DNA of 64,000 nt from assembly GCF_014873915.1 (NCBI RefSeq), contig NZ_JADBEJ010000005.1, positions 3,038,001-3,102,000 on the forward strand. Direction: 5' to 3'. Under the pieces are notes generated by a model. It saw nothing but the letters and a program-made list of their open reading frames with translations, had not been told where the DNA came from and did no database searches. The translations under genes were made by a program, and so were the position numbers. Source of the DNA: Amycolatopsis roodepoortensis (GTDB lineage Bacteria; Actinomycetota; Actinomycetes; Mycobacteriales; Pseudonocardiaceae). Of this stretch, positions 42,076 through 51,207 are shown piece by piece. Every line of letters starts with the position of its first letter. The first letter of the stretch is position 1.

Positions 42076-42518
42076 CGTTGCCTCCTCCGTTTCCAGGGGG
42101 ATACCCCCGGAGTCCGGCGAGACGGGCCTCATACCTCGATCGTGTGACCGACCGGGCCGGGTTCCGCCACGAGTCGTCCGGCCGATCACGCGTGTCGTCC
42201 GTCTGAACACGCGTGTCGTCCGTCCAATCACGAAACCAGGCAGCGAAGCAGGAAGGTCGGCGAATACCCTCGGTATAGCCGACAAGATCGGTGTAGAACA
42301 GAATTCCGCTCTTCGGCTTGGCCGGCGGACTGACGTGATCGCCGACAAGACGCGCGTTTCGAACAGGTGAATTTCCCCGCCACGTATACCGGAACTTCCG
42401 GCGATTCCGCGGAGACGGTTGCCGCGCCGAGGATTTCGCCGCGATCAAGAACCGAAGCGAACGAAATCCTTTCCAGCCCCACGAAGGCGCCCCGAAGTGC
42501 TTGCGCGAGGATGCGGGG
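42076..42518. other. Divergent intergenic region with 21-bp repeats (443 bp, no gene)
   Basis: It contains the tandem repeat at 42174-42236 and a short GGGGGATACCCCC hairpin near 42097-42109. No protein-coding frame with support was seen. Confidence 0.6.
42174..42236. repeat. Tandem 21-bp repeat, three units
   Basis: Units start at 42174, 42195 and 42216 and follow TCGTCCG-N3-RATCACGCGTG with variation. Period and GATCACGCG core match the repeat at 32852-32935. The array lies 99 bp upstream of the membrane-protein start. Confidence 0.75.
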
Positions 42519-43400
42519 ATGGGTTACCGGACCTGGATGCGGTACTTCACCCCGTCCGCCGTGCACCGCCGGCTCGGCTTGGTGTGCCTCGGTGTCGGGC
42601 TGCAGCACGGAACCCTGCCCGTCGTGGGGCCGCGCGTGCTCGGCCATTACGTCGCCGTCGTGGTGTCCAAGGGGCGCGGCTGGTTCGCCGTGGCGGGCGG
42701 CGAGCGCCAGGAAGTTGTCGCGCCCGCCTTGCTGTGGCTCGTTCCCGGGGTCGGTCATCACTACGCGCCCGACCCCGCGCACGGCTGGGAGGAGTGTTTC
42801 GTCGATTTCGACGGCACCGCCGTGGACGCTTACGTGGAACTCGGTTACGTCACGCCCTCGAAGCCGGTGGTACCGCTGGGCGACGTCGAGGCCGTGCGCG
42901 ACATCGTGAGCCGGATCGTGCGGTGCGCGCGAGGCGGCAGCCCGCTGGCCCAGGTCGACGCCTCGGCGGCCGTGCATCACCTGCTGGTGGCCCTCCGGCG
43001 GGCCGCCGACCGCACTCCCGGTGACGGATCCCTGCTGGAGGCGCTGGCGCGGGACGCCCTGTTGCCGATCAGTGTCGCGGAGATCGCGGCCCGCCGCGGC
43101 ATGACGCTGCCCGAGCTCCGGGCCGCGGTGCGGCGCAGCACCGAAACCGGTTTGAAGGACCACCTGCTGACGCTGCGCCTCAACCGCGCCAAGGAACTCC
43201 TTGCCACCACGCGAATGCCGGTGCAGGAGGTGGCCAAGGCGATCGGCTACGAAGACGCCGCCTACTTCAGCAGGCTCTTCACCCGGCGGGCAGGCCTCTC
43301 CCCCGCGCGCTTCCGCGAATCGCGCGTCCAGGCCGTCCCCGGCGGCTGGAGTTCGCGCGTTCCCCCTCCCGACGACCCGCCGCTGGTGCCGACCGACTGA
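42519..43400 (+). CDS. AraC-family transcriptional regulator
   Basis: The 293-aa regulator has an N-terminal cupin-like sensing half and a C-terminal AraC double helix-turn-helix. Typical sequence is seen near the end: LNRAKELLATTRMPVQEVAK (first helices) and AIGYEDAAYFSRLFTRRAGLSPARFR (second HTH and signature). The ATG at 42519 has GAGG 8 nt upstream; the TTG at 42501 is less likely. It precedes a secreted lectin-repeat gene by 157 bp in the same orientation and may control it or the sugar metabolism around it; that is only inference. Confidence 0.88.
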   Translation: MGYRTWMRYFTPSAVHRRLGLVCLGVGLQHGTLPVVGPRVLGHYVAVVVSKGRGWFAVAGGERQEVVAPALLWLVPGVGHHYAPDPAHGWEECFVDFDGTAVDAYVELGYVTPSKPVVPLGDVEAVRDIVSRIVRCARGGSPLAQVDASAAVHHLLVALRRAADRTPGDGSLLEALARDALLPISVAEIAARRGMTLPELRAAVRRSTETGLKDHLLTLRLNRAKELLATTRMPVQEVAKAIGYEDAAYFSRLFTRRAGLSPARFRESRVQAVPGGWSSRVPPPDDPPLVPTD

Positions 43401-43557
43401 GCTTGGACTTCCGCACCGCGCCGCTTGGACTTTCCGCGCAAATACTGCATGAACGACGCTTGAAGTTGAGCGAACGCGTTGACTTGCGCGCAATAACGTT
43501 CATAACATCGGCGGCCGCCCCGCCAACTGTGGTGCGGGTCACCCTTGGGAGAGAGTC

Positions 43558-45738
43558 ATGCGGACCCTGCCTCTTCTCGGCGCCGCGGTGCTGGCCGCGG
43601 CGGCGACCACGGTGGTACCGGCGTCGTCCGACGCCGCGCCGCCGGACGCGACGTACACCATCACGGTCGACGCCAAGAAGTCGTTCAGCCCGACCACGGA
43701 CACCCCGGCGAGTACCTATGTCGACAAGGACGGCACGTTCTACTTCCAGCAGGCGGCCGCGCTCTACGGAGCGGACCAGCCGCGGGAGTGGGACTTCTAC
43801 AGCGGCCGTGATTTCGACAGCTTCAGCAAGAACCCGATCAGCTCGGCGGTGAACCCGGCGAATCCCGCCGACCGCAACGACGACACCACGTGGCGGTGCA
43901 ACAACAGCCCCACCGGCAAGGAATCCACGTACCCGCCCGCCGGATCGGGCTACTCGCAGCGGAACTTCTGCGATCTCGTCGGCACCTGGGTCGATCCGGA
44001 CACCGGCGACTGGTACGGCCTGATCCACAACGAGTTCACGCCCGAACCGTTCGGGGCGTACTCGTTCTCCCATTACGACGCGATCGACATGGCCGTCTCG
44101 AAGGACCAGGGGAAGACGTGGCTCATCAAAGACCACGCGATCACCTCGCCGTACAGCACGAAACGCGGTGACACGGCGGCGTTCCCGCATCAGACGTTCG
44201 ACTACGGCGACGGGGACCCGCGCCTGTTCGTCGACACCGCCTCCGGGTATTTCTACGTCTACTACGGCTCGCGCATCGTCCCGAAGGCCGGCGCCGGCGG
44301 CCCGATGACCGGACTGGCGCACGTCGCCCGCTCGCCGATCTCGGCCAAGATGGCGTCCGGCTCGTGGCAGAAGTGGTTCGACGGCGGCTGGACCCAGCCC
44401 GGCGTCGGCGGCCGCGAGAGCAACATGGTCCCGGTGTCCGCCCCCGGCGACACCGGCTACACCCCCGTCGCGGACGACTACGACCCCGCCAACACCGGCA
44501 ACGTCAGCCAGCAGATCGCCGCGGGACAGCTGCCGCGCAAATCGGATCTGTTCATCATGAACATCGCCTACAACGCGCATCTCGGTCTCTACCTCGGCGC
44601 GCCGGAGGCCGTGGACAGCGTCGTCCCGCAGCGCTATTACGTGACCGACGATCTGACGACGCAGAAATGGCGTCTCATCGGCGACACCGGGAGCTACACC
44701 AACCAGTCCTGGTACCGCTGGTTCGTCGACGCCGCGAACAAGACGAACTCGACCATCATCGGCAAGCAGTTCCGTTCGTACTGCGCGGTGGCCTGCTCGA
44801 ACAACGCGGGCGGCGAGTACACCACCCAGACCATCACGTCGTCCGCACCGGAACCGTCCCCTGTGGACAGTTCGCGCAAGTACCGGATCGGCCTCGGCGA
44901 CGGCCGGGTCCTCGCGCAGGGCACCGGGACCGCGACGACGTCGGTCGCTAGCACGACCGGCTCCGACCGCGAGGCATGGCAGTTCTCCCCCGACGGCGAC
45001 GGCTCGTACCGCGTGTCCAACGCGGCGACGGGCGGGCTCCTCGGAGTCGACGCCGTGCAGGCGGGCCGGGCATGGGGCGCGAAACCCACCGTGACGTCGT
45101 CTTCGACGGTCGGACAGCAGTGGTTCCTCATCCCGTCCACAGTAGACAAAGGAACCTTCCGGCTGGTGAACCGCTACAGCGGCCTCGTGCTCGGCCTTTC
45201 CGGCAAGACCTCACGGCTCGCGGAGACCACGCCGACGCGCTCATGGACCGACACCAGCGGGAACGCCGTCGGCGGCGGCCGGACCGCGGCCGAGCAGACG
45301 CTGAAGTTCACCGATGCCGGCGCCGGCACCCTCGGCGGGATCCACACGGTGGCCGCGGCGGGCAAGAACCTCGACGACCCGGACTCGTCGACGGTCGCCG
45401 GCACGCCTCTGGTCACCTGGACGCCGAACCAGGGCGCCAACCAGAAATGGCTCTTCACCCGGCAGTCCGACGGTTCCTACACCCTGACGAACTCGCATTC
45501 GAAGCTGTGCGCCGACGTCGAAGGCGGGGCCACCACCGCGGGCGCGCGCGTCATCCAATGGACGTGCACCGGCGGGCCCAACCAGCGCTGGACCGCGACG
45601 AAACAGTCTGACGGCGCTTACAAACTCGCGAGCGTCCGCTCCGGGTTGCTCCTGACGACAGCGTCCACTTCAGACGGTGCCGCCATCACGCAACGAGCCG
45701 ACACGGGCTCCCCGCTCCAGTTGTGGAAGATCGGCTGA
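43558..45738 (+). CDS. Secreted protein with ricin-B-type lectin repeats
   Basis: The 726-aa exported protein has a signal peptide (~1-27: MRTLPLLGAAVLAAAATT, cleavage near SSDAA). Residues ~30-430 resemble a beta-propeller-like or glycoside-hydrolase-type fold (repeated W/Y/D-rich strands such as DWYGLIHNEF and YFYVYYG), whose enzyme activity I cannot assign. From ~445 to the end come ricin-B lectin repeats with QxW-type motifs: EAWQF, GQQWFL, NQKWLF, NQRWTA and LQLWKI, suggesting two lectin modules that bind polysaccharide. The ATG at 43558 follows GGGAGAGAG. A GC-rich hairpin follows the stop. A cell-wall or plant-polysaccharide target is possible. Confidence 0.8.
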   Translation: MRTLPLLGAAVLAAAATTVVPASSDAAPPDATYTITVDAKKSFSPTTDTPASTYVDKDGTFYFQQAAALYGADQPREWDFYSGRDFDSFSKNPISSAVNPANPADRNDDTTWRCNNSPTGKESTYPPAGSGYSQRNFCDLVGTWVDPDTGDWYGLIHNEFTPEPFGAYSFSHYDAIDMAVSKDQGKTWLIKDHAITSPYSTKRGDTAAFPHQTFDYGDGDPRLFVDTASGYFYVYYGSRIVPKAGAGGPMTGLAHVARSPISAKMASGSWQKWFDGGWTQPGVGGRESNMVPVSAPGDTGYTPVADDYDPANTGNVSQQIAAGQLPRKSDLFIMNIAYNAHLGLYLGAPEAVDSVVPQRYYVTDDLTTQKWRLIGDTGSYTNQSWYRWFVDAANKTNSTIIGKQFRSYCAVACSNNAGGEYTTQTITSSAPEPSPVDSSRKYRIGLGDGRVLAQGTGTATTSVASTTGSDREAWQFSPDGDGSYRVSNAATGGLLGVDAVQAGRAWGAKPTVTSSSTVGQQWFLIPSTVDKGTFRLVNRYSGLVLGLSGKTSRLAETTPTRSWTDTSGNAVGGGRTAAEQTLKFTDAGAGTLGGIHTVAAAGKNLDDPDSSTVAGTPLVTWTPNQGANQKWLFTRQSDGSYTLTNSHSKLCADVEGGATTAGARVIQWTCTGGPNQRWTATKQSDGAYKLASVRSGLLLTTASTSDGAAITQRADTGSPLQLWKIG

Positions 45739-45741
45739 TCC

Positions 45742-45771
45742 GGTGGCCCGCTCCCTCGGGGGCGGGCCACC
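45742..45771. terminator. Hairpin after the lectin-repeat gene
   Basis: GGTGGCCCGC and its complement are separated by 10 nt, 4 bp beyond the stop codon. Confidence 0.7.
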
Positions 45772-45889
45772 CGGGTTGCGTTCGTGTGGCACATCACACT
45801 CCGGATGCACGTCCATGATCCGCAACCGTCTCCCCTGATGAGAGCACTTTCGGTGAAGAGTTCACCGCAGGCGTTGGAGGGAGAGCATC

Positions 45890-46579
45890 ATGAACCACAC
45901 CGGCATCATCCGTACCGCCACCATCACCGGCGTCGCCGCCGCGCTGACCCTGGCCGCCGTCGTCCCGGCGCTGGCGAGCCCGCTGAGCAGCCCGATGGCC
46001 GCGCCGTCCGGCGACCCGGTCACCACCGTGGCCGACCTCGACGGTGACGGCGAGATCGAGACCGTCACGGCTCAGCTCACCGGCGACAACGACCAGGTCG
46101 TCTCCGCCACCGTGCACGGCACCTTCACTTCGATCCACCTCGGCGCCGACAGCTCCGTCCCGCTCCAGGCCCCGCGCGTCACGGACCTCAACGGCGACGG
46201 CCGCGCCGAACTGATCGTCACCCAGTCCGTCGGCGCCAACACCACGTTCTTCACCGCGCTGCACTACGACGGCCGCAACCTCAGCCAGGTCGTCGACAAC
46301 GACAGCAAGCCGTTGTCGGTCGCCGAGGGCGGTGGCGTCGCCGCCCACCTGGGTTACCAGTGCACCCCGCTCGACGGCGGCGGCCGCACCTTCGAAACCG
46401 TCGCGGCCGAAGCCGACGACCTCGGCGCCGACCCGCTCACCTACTCGGGCACCCGCACCGTCTACACCCTGCGCGACGGCGCGCTGACCACCCAGAAGAC
46501 CATTCCGATCACCGGCCGCCCGGTGACCGACCCGGTGCTCGGCACCGACGCCGCGAGCTGTGACCAGACCGGGAGCTGA
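45890..46579 (+). CDS. Secreted FG-GAP/VCBS-like protein
   Basis: The 229-aa protein has a signal peptide (~1-30, ending near ALASP). Two calcium-loop-like motifs, VADLDGDGEIETV (~47-58) and VTDLNGDGRAELI (~98-110), are typical of FG-GAP/VCBS repeats found in extracellular proteins. Only about two repeats are present, so it is not a full propeller. The ATG at 45890 follows GGAGGGAGAG. A strong palindrome 16 bp past the stop separates it from the convergent DUF1540 gene. Function unknown. Confidence 0.75.
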   Translation: MNHTGIIRTATITGVAAALTLAAVVPALASPLSSPMAAPSGDPVTTVADLDGDGEIETVTAQLTGDNDQVVSATVHGTFTSIHLGADSSVPLQAPRVTDLNGDGRAELIVTQSVGANTTFFTALHYDGRNLSQVVDNDSKPLSVAEGGGVAAHLGYQCTPLDGGGRTFETVAAEADDLGADPLTYSGTRTVYTLRDGALTTQKTIPITGRPVTDPVLGTDAASCDQTGS

Positions 46580-46594
46580 CACCCCGCCCCAAGC

Positions 46595-46645
46595 GCGTGA
46601 AGGCCCCCTTCCCTCGGCTGAGCCGAGGGAAGGGGGCCTTCACGC
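46595..46645. terminator. Palindrome between convergent genes, probable bidirectional terminator
   Basis: Perfect 24-nt arms with a TGA loop, 16 bp after the FG-GAP gene and 3 bp from the DUF1540 stop. The arm sequence is identical to that of the palindrome at 37374-37426. Confidence 0.8.
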
Positions 46646-46648
46646 GAG

Positions 46649-46948
46649 TCACCGCGGCGCGTAGGTCAGGCAGTTGGCGGCGTGGTCACCCTCGCCCGGT
46701 CCCACCCGGACACTCGATGCGGTGCATTCCAGCGCGGAATTGTGACGGCAGTCGGACCGGGAGCAGGCTCCCACCTGTGCGGTCACTCGATCGAGTCCAC
46801 CCTTGGTGTTGAGCGGGACGAACGTTCCGCAGTCGGCCGACCCGTTGCCGCCACCGACCGTGATGGCGAAGGCGTGGCAGCCGTCGTGGTTGTAGGAACA
46901 GCCGCTGACCGTGCATTCGTGGACAGCCGGCATTTCGGTGGTGGTCAT
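46649..46948 (-). CDS. DUF1540-type cysteine-rich small protein
   Basis: The 99-aa protein has two cysteine-rich repeats of the DUF1540 type: CTVSGCSYNHDGCHA...C (~12-40) and CSRSDCRHNSALECTA...C (~62-93). The regular cysteines suggest a metal-binding or disulfide-stabilised fold. There is no signal peptide. The ATG at 46948 follows AGGAG. Function of the family is unknown. Confidence 0.85.
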   Translation of the reverse strand: MTTTEMPAVHECTVSGCSYNHDGCHAFAITVGGGNGSADCGTFVPLNTKGGLDRVTAQVGACSRSDCRHNSALECTASSVRVGPGEGDHAANCLTYAPR

Positions 46949-47056
46949 AACGACTCCTGTACTTCGTGGTGGTGGTGTCGTTCGGTATGACCAGGGTTAC
47001 ACCGGCCCGTTCCCGCGGCAATTCGGGGAATTTCCTTCACGTCCGCGCGGCCGGAA

Positions 47057-47953
47057 TCAAAGGTCGAGATCGAGCCGGGAAGACGCGCGGGAGACACAGC
47101 AGTACATCCGTCCTGGCGGCGCGCCGATGTCGTCGCGGTGGTCCGGTTCGCCGCCGAGGACGCCGATCTCGCAACTGCCGCAGACCCCCTCGCGACATCC
47201 GGACGGGATACGGAACCCCGCGTGGTTCAAGGCGTCCAGCAGCGAGTCTTCCGCGGCGACCGGCACCGTCCGCCCCGATCGGACGCAGTTCACCTCGAAC
47301 GGCTCGGCGGGTGCGAATTCCTTGGCCACGGGCTGGAAACGCTCGATATGCAGTCGATGCGCGGGAAACGCCGCTTCGGCCGCGGCGAGCATCGACGCGG
47401 GACCACAGCAGTAGACCAGCGTGTCCGGCCCCAGCCCGTCCGCCAGCGCGGCGAAGTCGGGCCTGCCGTTCTCGGCGGTGCGGTGAAGGCGCACCCTGTC
47501 GCCGTACGCGGCCTTGAGGCCGGCGGCGAACGGCATCGTCGCCTCGGATCTGCCCACGTACACCAGCCTGGCCGTCGGGCCCGCCGCCGCCAGCATCGGC
47601 ATCAGCGGCGTGATCCCGATCCCGCCCGCGATGAACAGGTGTTCCGGCGCGGGCAGCAACGGGAAGTTGTTGCGCGGCAAGGAGACGTCGAGGGTCCGGC
47701 CCGCGCGCAGGAACAGGTGGACGTACTCCGAACCGCCCCGGCTCAACCGGTCGTACCGGACGGCGACCCGGTAGCCGCCGCGATCGGCCGGGTCCCCGCA
47801 CAGCGAATACTGCCGGGTCAGCCAGTTCGGCAGCGCCACGTCGACGTGCGCCCCCGGCTCCCAGTGCGCCAGCGGGCCTTCGGCGCCGCGCAGGACGAGC
47901 GAGACGGTTCCTTCGGCGACCGGTTCCACGCGGTCGAGAACGGTCTTCTGCAT
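47057..47953 (-). CDS. Ferredoxin-NAD(P)H reductase of the phthalate-dioxygenase-reductase type
   Basis: The 298-aa electron-transfer protein has three parts: a flavin-binding barrel (RQYSLCG ~48-54), an NAD(P)-binding domain (AGGIGITPLMPML ~108-120, YCCGPASML ~180) and a C-terminal plant-type [2Fe-2S] domain with CREGVCGSC and a fourth cysteine in MYCCVS. It would pass electrons from NAD(P)H to an oxygenase or other acceptor. The ATG at 47953 overlaps the stop of the upstream PPOX gene by one base (TGATG), so the two are translationally coupled. A divergent TetR probably controls the pair. No oxygenase is adjacent. Confidence 0.9.
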   Translation of the reverse strand: MQKTVLDRVEPVAEGTVSLVLRGAEGPLAHWEPGAHVDVALPNWLTRQYSLCGDPADRGGYRVAVRYDRLSRGGSEYVHLFLRAGRTLDVSLPRNNFPLLPAPEHLFIAGGIGITPLMPMLAAAGPTARLVYVGRSEATMPFAAGLKAAYGDRVRLHRTAENGRPDFAALADGLGPDTLVYCCGPASMLAAAEAAFPAHRLHIERFQPVAKEFAPAEPFEVNCVRSGRTVPVAAEDSLLDALNHAGFRIPSGCREGVCGSCEIGVLGGEPDHRDDIGAPPGRMYCCVSRASSRLDLDL

Positions 47954-48582
47954 CAGTACAACCGCCGGTAGCCGGTTTCGAGCATGGCCTCCACGACGGC
48001 CGGATCGACGTCGAACCCCATCTGCTCGGCGGCGATCTCGCCGGCGGACGGCAATTCGTCCGCCAGCGCCTGGCTCGCGGGATCCCAGAGCCGGGACCGG
48101 ATCAGCGCGCGGCCGCAGTGGAAGAACGTCTCCAGCACGTCGACGACGATCGCCAGCTCCGCCGGTTTGCCCTCGGTGCGCATCCTGGCGAGCACGTCCG
48201 GCTCGTCGGTGGGATAGGCGCGGCCGTTGACGCGGAACACCTCCCGCACGCCGGGGACCACGAACATCAGGCCGATGCCGTCGTTCTCGGCGAGATTGCG
48301 GAACGAGTCGGCGAGTTTGTTTCCCGGCCGGTCGGGGATCGCCAGGGTGCGCTCGTCGAGCACCTTGACGAAGCCTGGGTAGTCGCCACGCGGCGAGCAG
48401 TCGGGCAGGCCCGTCGCGTCCGACGTCGCCATCGCCACGAACGGGGCATGGGCGATGAACCGATGGCCGTGCCGGTCGATCCGGTCGTGGACCTTGGCCT
48501 TGATCATGGCCTCCGGCTCCCCCAGCCGGGCACGAACCTCTTCGGGCGACAGCCGACGCGGACGCGTATCTGTGCTGGTCAT
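47953..48582 (-). CDS. Pyridoxamine-5'-phosphate-oxidase-like FMN protein (MSMEG_1061 type)
   Basis: The 209-aa protein has the split-barrel PPOX fold. Recognisable sequence includes FVAMATSDATGLPDCSPRGD (~48-67), the FMN-binding strand region, and a C-terminal half typical of the MSMEG_1061-like subgroup. Substrate unknown; related proteins bind FMN or F420 and reduce quinone-like or xenobiotic molecules. It forms a two-gene operon with the [2Fe-2S] reductase. The start at 48582 lies 67 bp from a divergent TetR gene, with a palindrome between. Confidence 0.82.
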   Translation of the reverse strand: MTSTDTRPRRLSPEEVRARLGEPEAMIKAKVHDRIDRHGHRFIAHAPFVAMATSDATGLPDCSPRGDYPGFVKVLDERTLAIPDRPGNKLADSFRNLAENDGIGLMFVVPGVREVFRVNGRAYPTDEPDVLARMRTEGKPAELAIVVDVLETFFHCGRALIRSRLWDPASQALADELPSAGEIAAEQMGFDVDPAVVEAMLETGYRRLY

Positions 48583-48592
48583 GGCACAATTA

Positions 48593-48606
48593 TGAGCAAT
48601 TGTTCA
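48593..48606. promoter_or_regulatory. Putative operator of the divergent TetR
   Basis: TGAGCAATTGTTCA is palindromic except for one base pair. It lies 10 bp upstream of the PPOX start in a 67-bp divergent promoter. Confidence 0.6.
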
Positions 48607-48649
48607 GCTCGCTCGCTACTCGCTTTCGCGCCGCTTCACCGGGAGTGTC

Positions 48650-49267
48650 ATGACGTCGGAGCAACGACGGCTTCAGCCACGTAAACAGCCACGCCAGGTC
48701 CGGGCCGAGCTGACCAGGCAGCGCATCCTCACCGCCGCTGCTCACGTTTTCGCCGAGTACGGGTACGCCGCGGGGACCACGAACCGGATCGCCGAACGGG
48801 CCCGGATCTCGATCGGCTCGCTGTATCAGTACTACCCGAACAAGGACGCGATCCTGGCCGAGCTGCTCACCCGCCACCTCGACGGCGACCGGGCCACCGA
48901 GACACTGCGCCGGTACAAGGACTCGCCGGAGCCGCTGGAGACCGTCATCCGGGAGTTCGTGCGCACGGTGATCGAGAACCATCTCGACGATCCGCGGCTG
49001 CTGCAGATCATGATCGAGCAGGCGCCCCGCTCCGGTGAGCTGCTGGAACGCGTCACCCGGCTGGAATGGGAGATGATCGGTGACCTGCGGGAACTCCTCC
49101 ACGGCCATCCCGAGGTCCGCGTGCGGGACAAGGACACCGCGGCCCGGCTCGTCGCGTCCACGGTCGAATTGACCGTGCATCAGCTCATCGCCGCACCCGG
49201 CTCTATCGACGTCACCCGGCTCGAGAACGAGCTCGTGGCGATGATCACCGGCTATCTCCGCGCCTGA
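48650..49267 (+). CDS. TetR-family repressor
   Basis: The 205-aa regulator has an N-terminal helix-turn-helix (~25-65: TTNRIAERARISIGSLYQYY, NKDAIL). SLYQYYPNKDAIL is the canonical TetR signature. It diverges from the PPOX/reductase operon; the near-palindrome TGAGCAATTGTTCA between them is a plausible binding site. Ligand unknown. The start at 48650 is an ATG 2 bp after GGGAGTGTC. Confidence 0.9.
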   Translation: MTSEQRRLQPRKQPRQVRAELTRQRILTAAAHVFAEYGYAAGTTNRIAERARISIGSLYQYYPNKDAILAELLTRHLDGDRATETLRRYKDSPEPLETVIREFVRTVIENHLDDPRLLQIMIEQAPRSGELLERVTRLEWEMIGDLRELLHGHPEVRVRDKDTAARLVASTVELTVHQLIAAPGSIDVTRLENELVAMITGYLRA

Positions 49268-49308
49268 TTTCCGGGGGTTGACCAGGCGATGAGCGGGTAT
49301 CCACCGGT

Positions 49309-49551
49309 GTGAGCCGAGTAGAGAACAGGATGCGCGACGTCGCCGCCCGCTGGCGGCGCAGGGGTGGCACGCTCGCGCTGCTGTGGACGCTGATCACCCT
49401 CGGCCTGGCCACGATGCTGTGGCTGTCGGGCTTCCGCGCGTGGCCGGTGTACCTGACGGCGGTGCCGGGCGCCGTCGTCTCCGCCCTGCTGTGGATCGGG
49501 GTCGCCCGCACCCGCCGCCGGAGGACCGTCAAGAAGCAGCCGAGCGGGTGA
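49309..49551 (+). CDS. Small membrane protein, two predicted helices
   Basis: The 80-aa protein has hydrophobic segments at ~22-40 (LALLWTLITLGLATMLWL) and ~47-65 and basic ends (RRRRTVKKQ). The start is uncertain: GTG at 49309 or ATG at 49330. It lies between a TetR and a convergent SDR gene, ending 1 bp from the SDR stop. Function unknown. Confidence 0.6.
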   Translation: MSRVENRMRDVAARWRRRGGTLALLWTLITLGLATMLWLSGFRAWPVYLTAVPGAVVSALLWIGVARTRRRRTVKKQPSG

Positions 49552-49552
49552 G

Positions 49553-50368
49553 CTACTTCGTCGCGCGCATGGCCAGCTCGTCGAACTCGCGGTCGGGCAG
49601 TGTCCGGTTGAGTTCCAGGAGTTTTTCGGCGAGGTGGCCGACGGCGTAACGCGTTTCCGGGTTCTCGGACTCGACGGCGCGGCGGATGGCGTCCACGACG
49701 ACCGAAGGGTCGGAGCCGTCGCTGAGCCCGGTTTCCCCGTGCCGCGCCATGGCTTCCGCCATCTCCCGGTACGCCCCGTGGCCGGAATACTCGCGAAGCT
49801 GCGCGGCGGTCTGATCCTCGAACTCGGTCTTGATGATGCCCGGCTGGATGATCACGACGTCGATGCCGAACGGCGCGACCTCCATGCGAAGCGTGTCGGA
49901 GAACGCTTCCAGCGCGTGTTTCGAGGCGTAGTACCAGGCACCGAACGGCAGGGCGATCTCGCCGCCGATCGAGGAGACGTTGACGATCGTGCCGGAGCGC
50001 TGCGCCCGCATGGCGGGCAGGACGAGCTGGACGAGCCTGGCCGGCGCGAGAAGGTTGACTTCGAGCTGGTCGCGCGCGGTGTCCAGCGGCACGTCCTCGA
50101 CGGCACCGTGCAGGACGGTGCCGGCGTTGTTGATGAGGACGTCGATCCGTTGGTGTGCTTCGAGAACGGCGTCGACCGCGTGGCGGAGATCGTCCTCGTT
50201 CCTGGCGTCCATCTTCAGCGGATGGCCGCCCGCCTCGAGCAGGTCGGCCATCTTCTCGACACGCCTCGCGGCGCCGTAGACGATGTGCCCGGCGCGCAGC
50301 AGGTCCAGCGCGGTGGCGTGGCCGATCCCCGACGAAGCGCCGGTGACCAGGCATACCTTGGCCGTCAT
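49553..50368 (-). CDS. Short-chain dehydrogenase/reductase
   Basis: The 271-aa classical SDR has cofactor motif TGASSGIG (~9-16), NNAG (~82), catalytic Ser in NVSSIGG (~130) and YYASK (Tyr/Lys ~146-150). AARR after beta-2 suggests NADP(H). Substrate unknown. The ATG at 50368 has GGGAGG 8 nt upstream; the ATG at 50374 is too close to that site. It is divergent from a fused helix-turn-helix regulator, the likely controller. Confidence 0.9.
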   Translation of the reverse strand: MTAKVCLVTGASSGIGHATALDLLRAGHIVYGAARRVEKMADLLEAGGHPLKMDARNEDDLRHAVDAVLEAHQRIDVLINNAGTVLHGAVEDVPLDTARDQLEVNLLAPARLVQLVLPAMRAQRSGTIVNVSSIGGEIALPFGAWYYASKHALEAFSDTLRMEVAPFGIDVVIIQPGIIKTEFEDQTAAQLREYSGHGAYREMAEAMARHGETGLSDGSDPSVVVDAIRRAVESENPETRYAVGHLAEKLLELNRTLPDREFDELAMRATK

Positions 50369-50516
50369 TCCCATGCCCTCCCGATCTTTCGCTTTCCCTG
50401 AGAACCCTAGGCTCGTTTTTCGAAAGCCAGCAACCACAGGAAGCTGTTTTACCAGGTGGGGTGCCTACAATCGATGCAATGACCATGGAGCTGAATGCAT
50501 CGGAACGGGAGAACGA

Positions 50517-51188
50517 GTGCCGGGAAGACGCCTGACCCACGACGAGCGTGGGCAGATCGCTTCGGGACTGTCGGCGGGTCTCACGTACGCCGAAATCGCG
50601 CGTCGGCTGGGCCGCCCCAAGTCGACGGTGATCCGCGAAGTCGCGCGCAACGGCGGCGCCCACCGCTACCGGGCGGGCCAGGCGCAGCAGGCGACACGAT
50701 GGCGGGCCCGCCGCCGCAGACCCGGACCGCCGCCCGGCCCCGCGCGAACGCGGGAGACGGTGCGGGACTTCGAGACCGAGTTCGCCGAGACGATGGCCGC
50801 GACCGGCGTCCCGTCGATGATGGCCAGGGTCCTCGCCGGCCTGTTCACCGCGGACACCGGCGGCAGTACCGCCGCCGAACTGGTCGCCAGGCTGGAGGTC
50901 AGCCCCGCGTCGGTGTCCAAGGCCGTGGGCTGGCTCGAACAACGCGGCCTGATCACCCGCGAACGCGAAGGCGGACGGCAGCGGTACGTCGTCGACGACG
51001 ACTTCGGCTATCGCGCCTGGCGCACCAGCCTCGACGCGATGACCCGATGGGCGGAGGTCACCCGGCGGGGCGCCGGGCTGATCGACGGGCCGGCGGGGGC
51101 GCGGCTCGACGCCACCAGCCGGTTCTTCCGGCACCTGCACAAGGACATGAGCGAGGCGGCGGAACACTGGCGGCGAACGGCGCGGTGA
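50517..51188 (+). CDS. Fused HTH_38/MarR-like transcriptional regulator
   Basis: The 223-aa protein combines two DNA-binding regions. The N-terminal ~45 residues (LTHDERGQIASGLSAGLTYAEIARRLGRPKSTVIREVARNGG region) look like the HTH_38 of IS30-type transposases. The rest is a winged helix of the GbsR/MarR type (AELVARLEVSPASVSKAVGW, LEQRGLITRERE). Such fusions occur in actinobacteria. The start is GTG at 50517 with CGGGAG upstream. It faces the SDR gene across 148 bp and probably regulates it. Confidence 0.82.
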   Translation: MPGRRLTHDERGQIASGLSAGLTYAEIARRLGRPKSTVIREVARNGGAHRYRAGQAQQATRWRARRRRPGPPPGPARTRETVRDFETEFAETMAATGVPSMMARVLAGLFTADTGGSTAAELVARLEVSPASVSKAVGWLEQRGLITREREGGRQRYVVDDDFGYRAWRTSLDAMTRWAEVTRRGAGLIDGPAGARLDATSRFFRHLHKDMSEAAEHWRRTAR

Positions 51189-51207
51189 TCACTTGCCGGG
51201 CACGACA

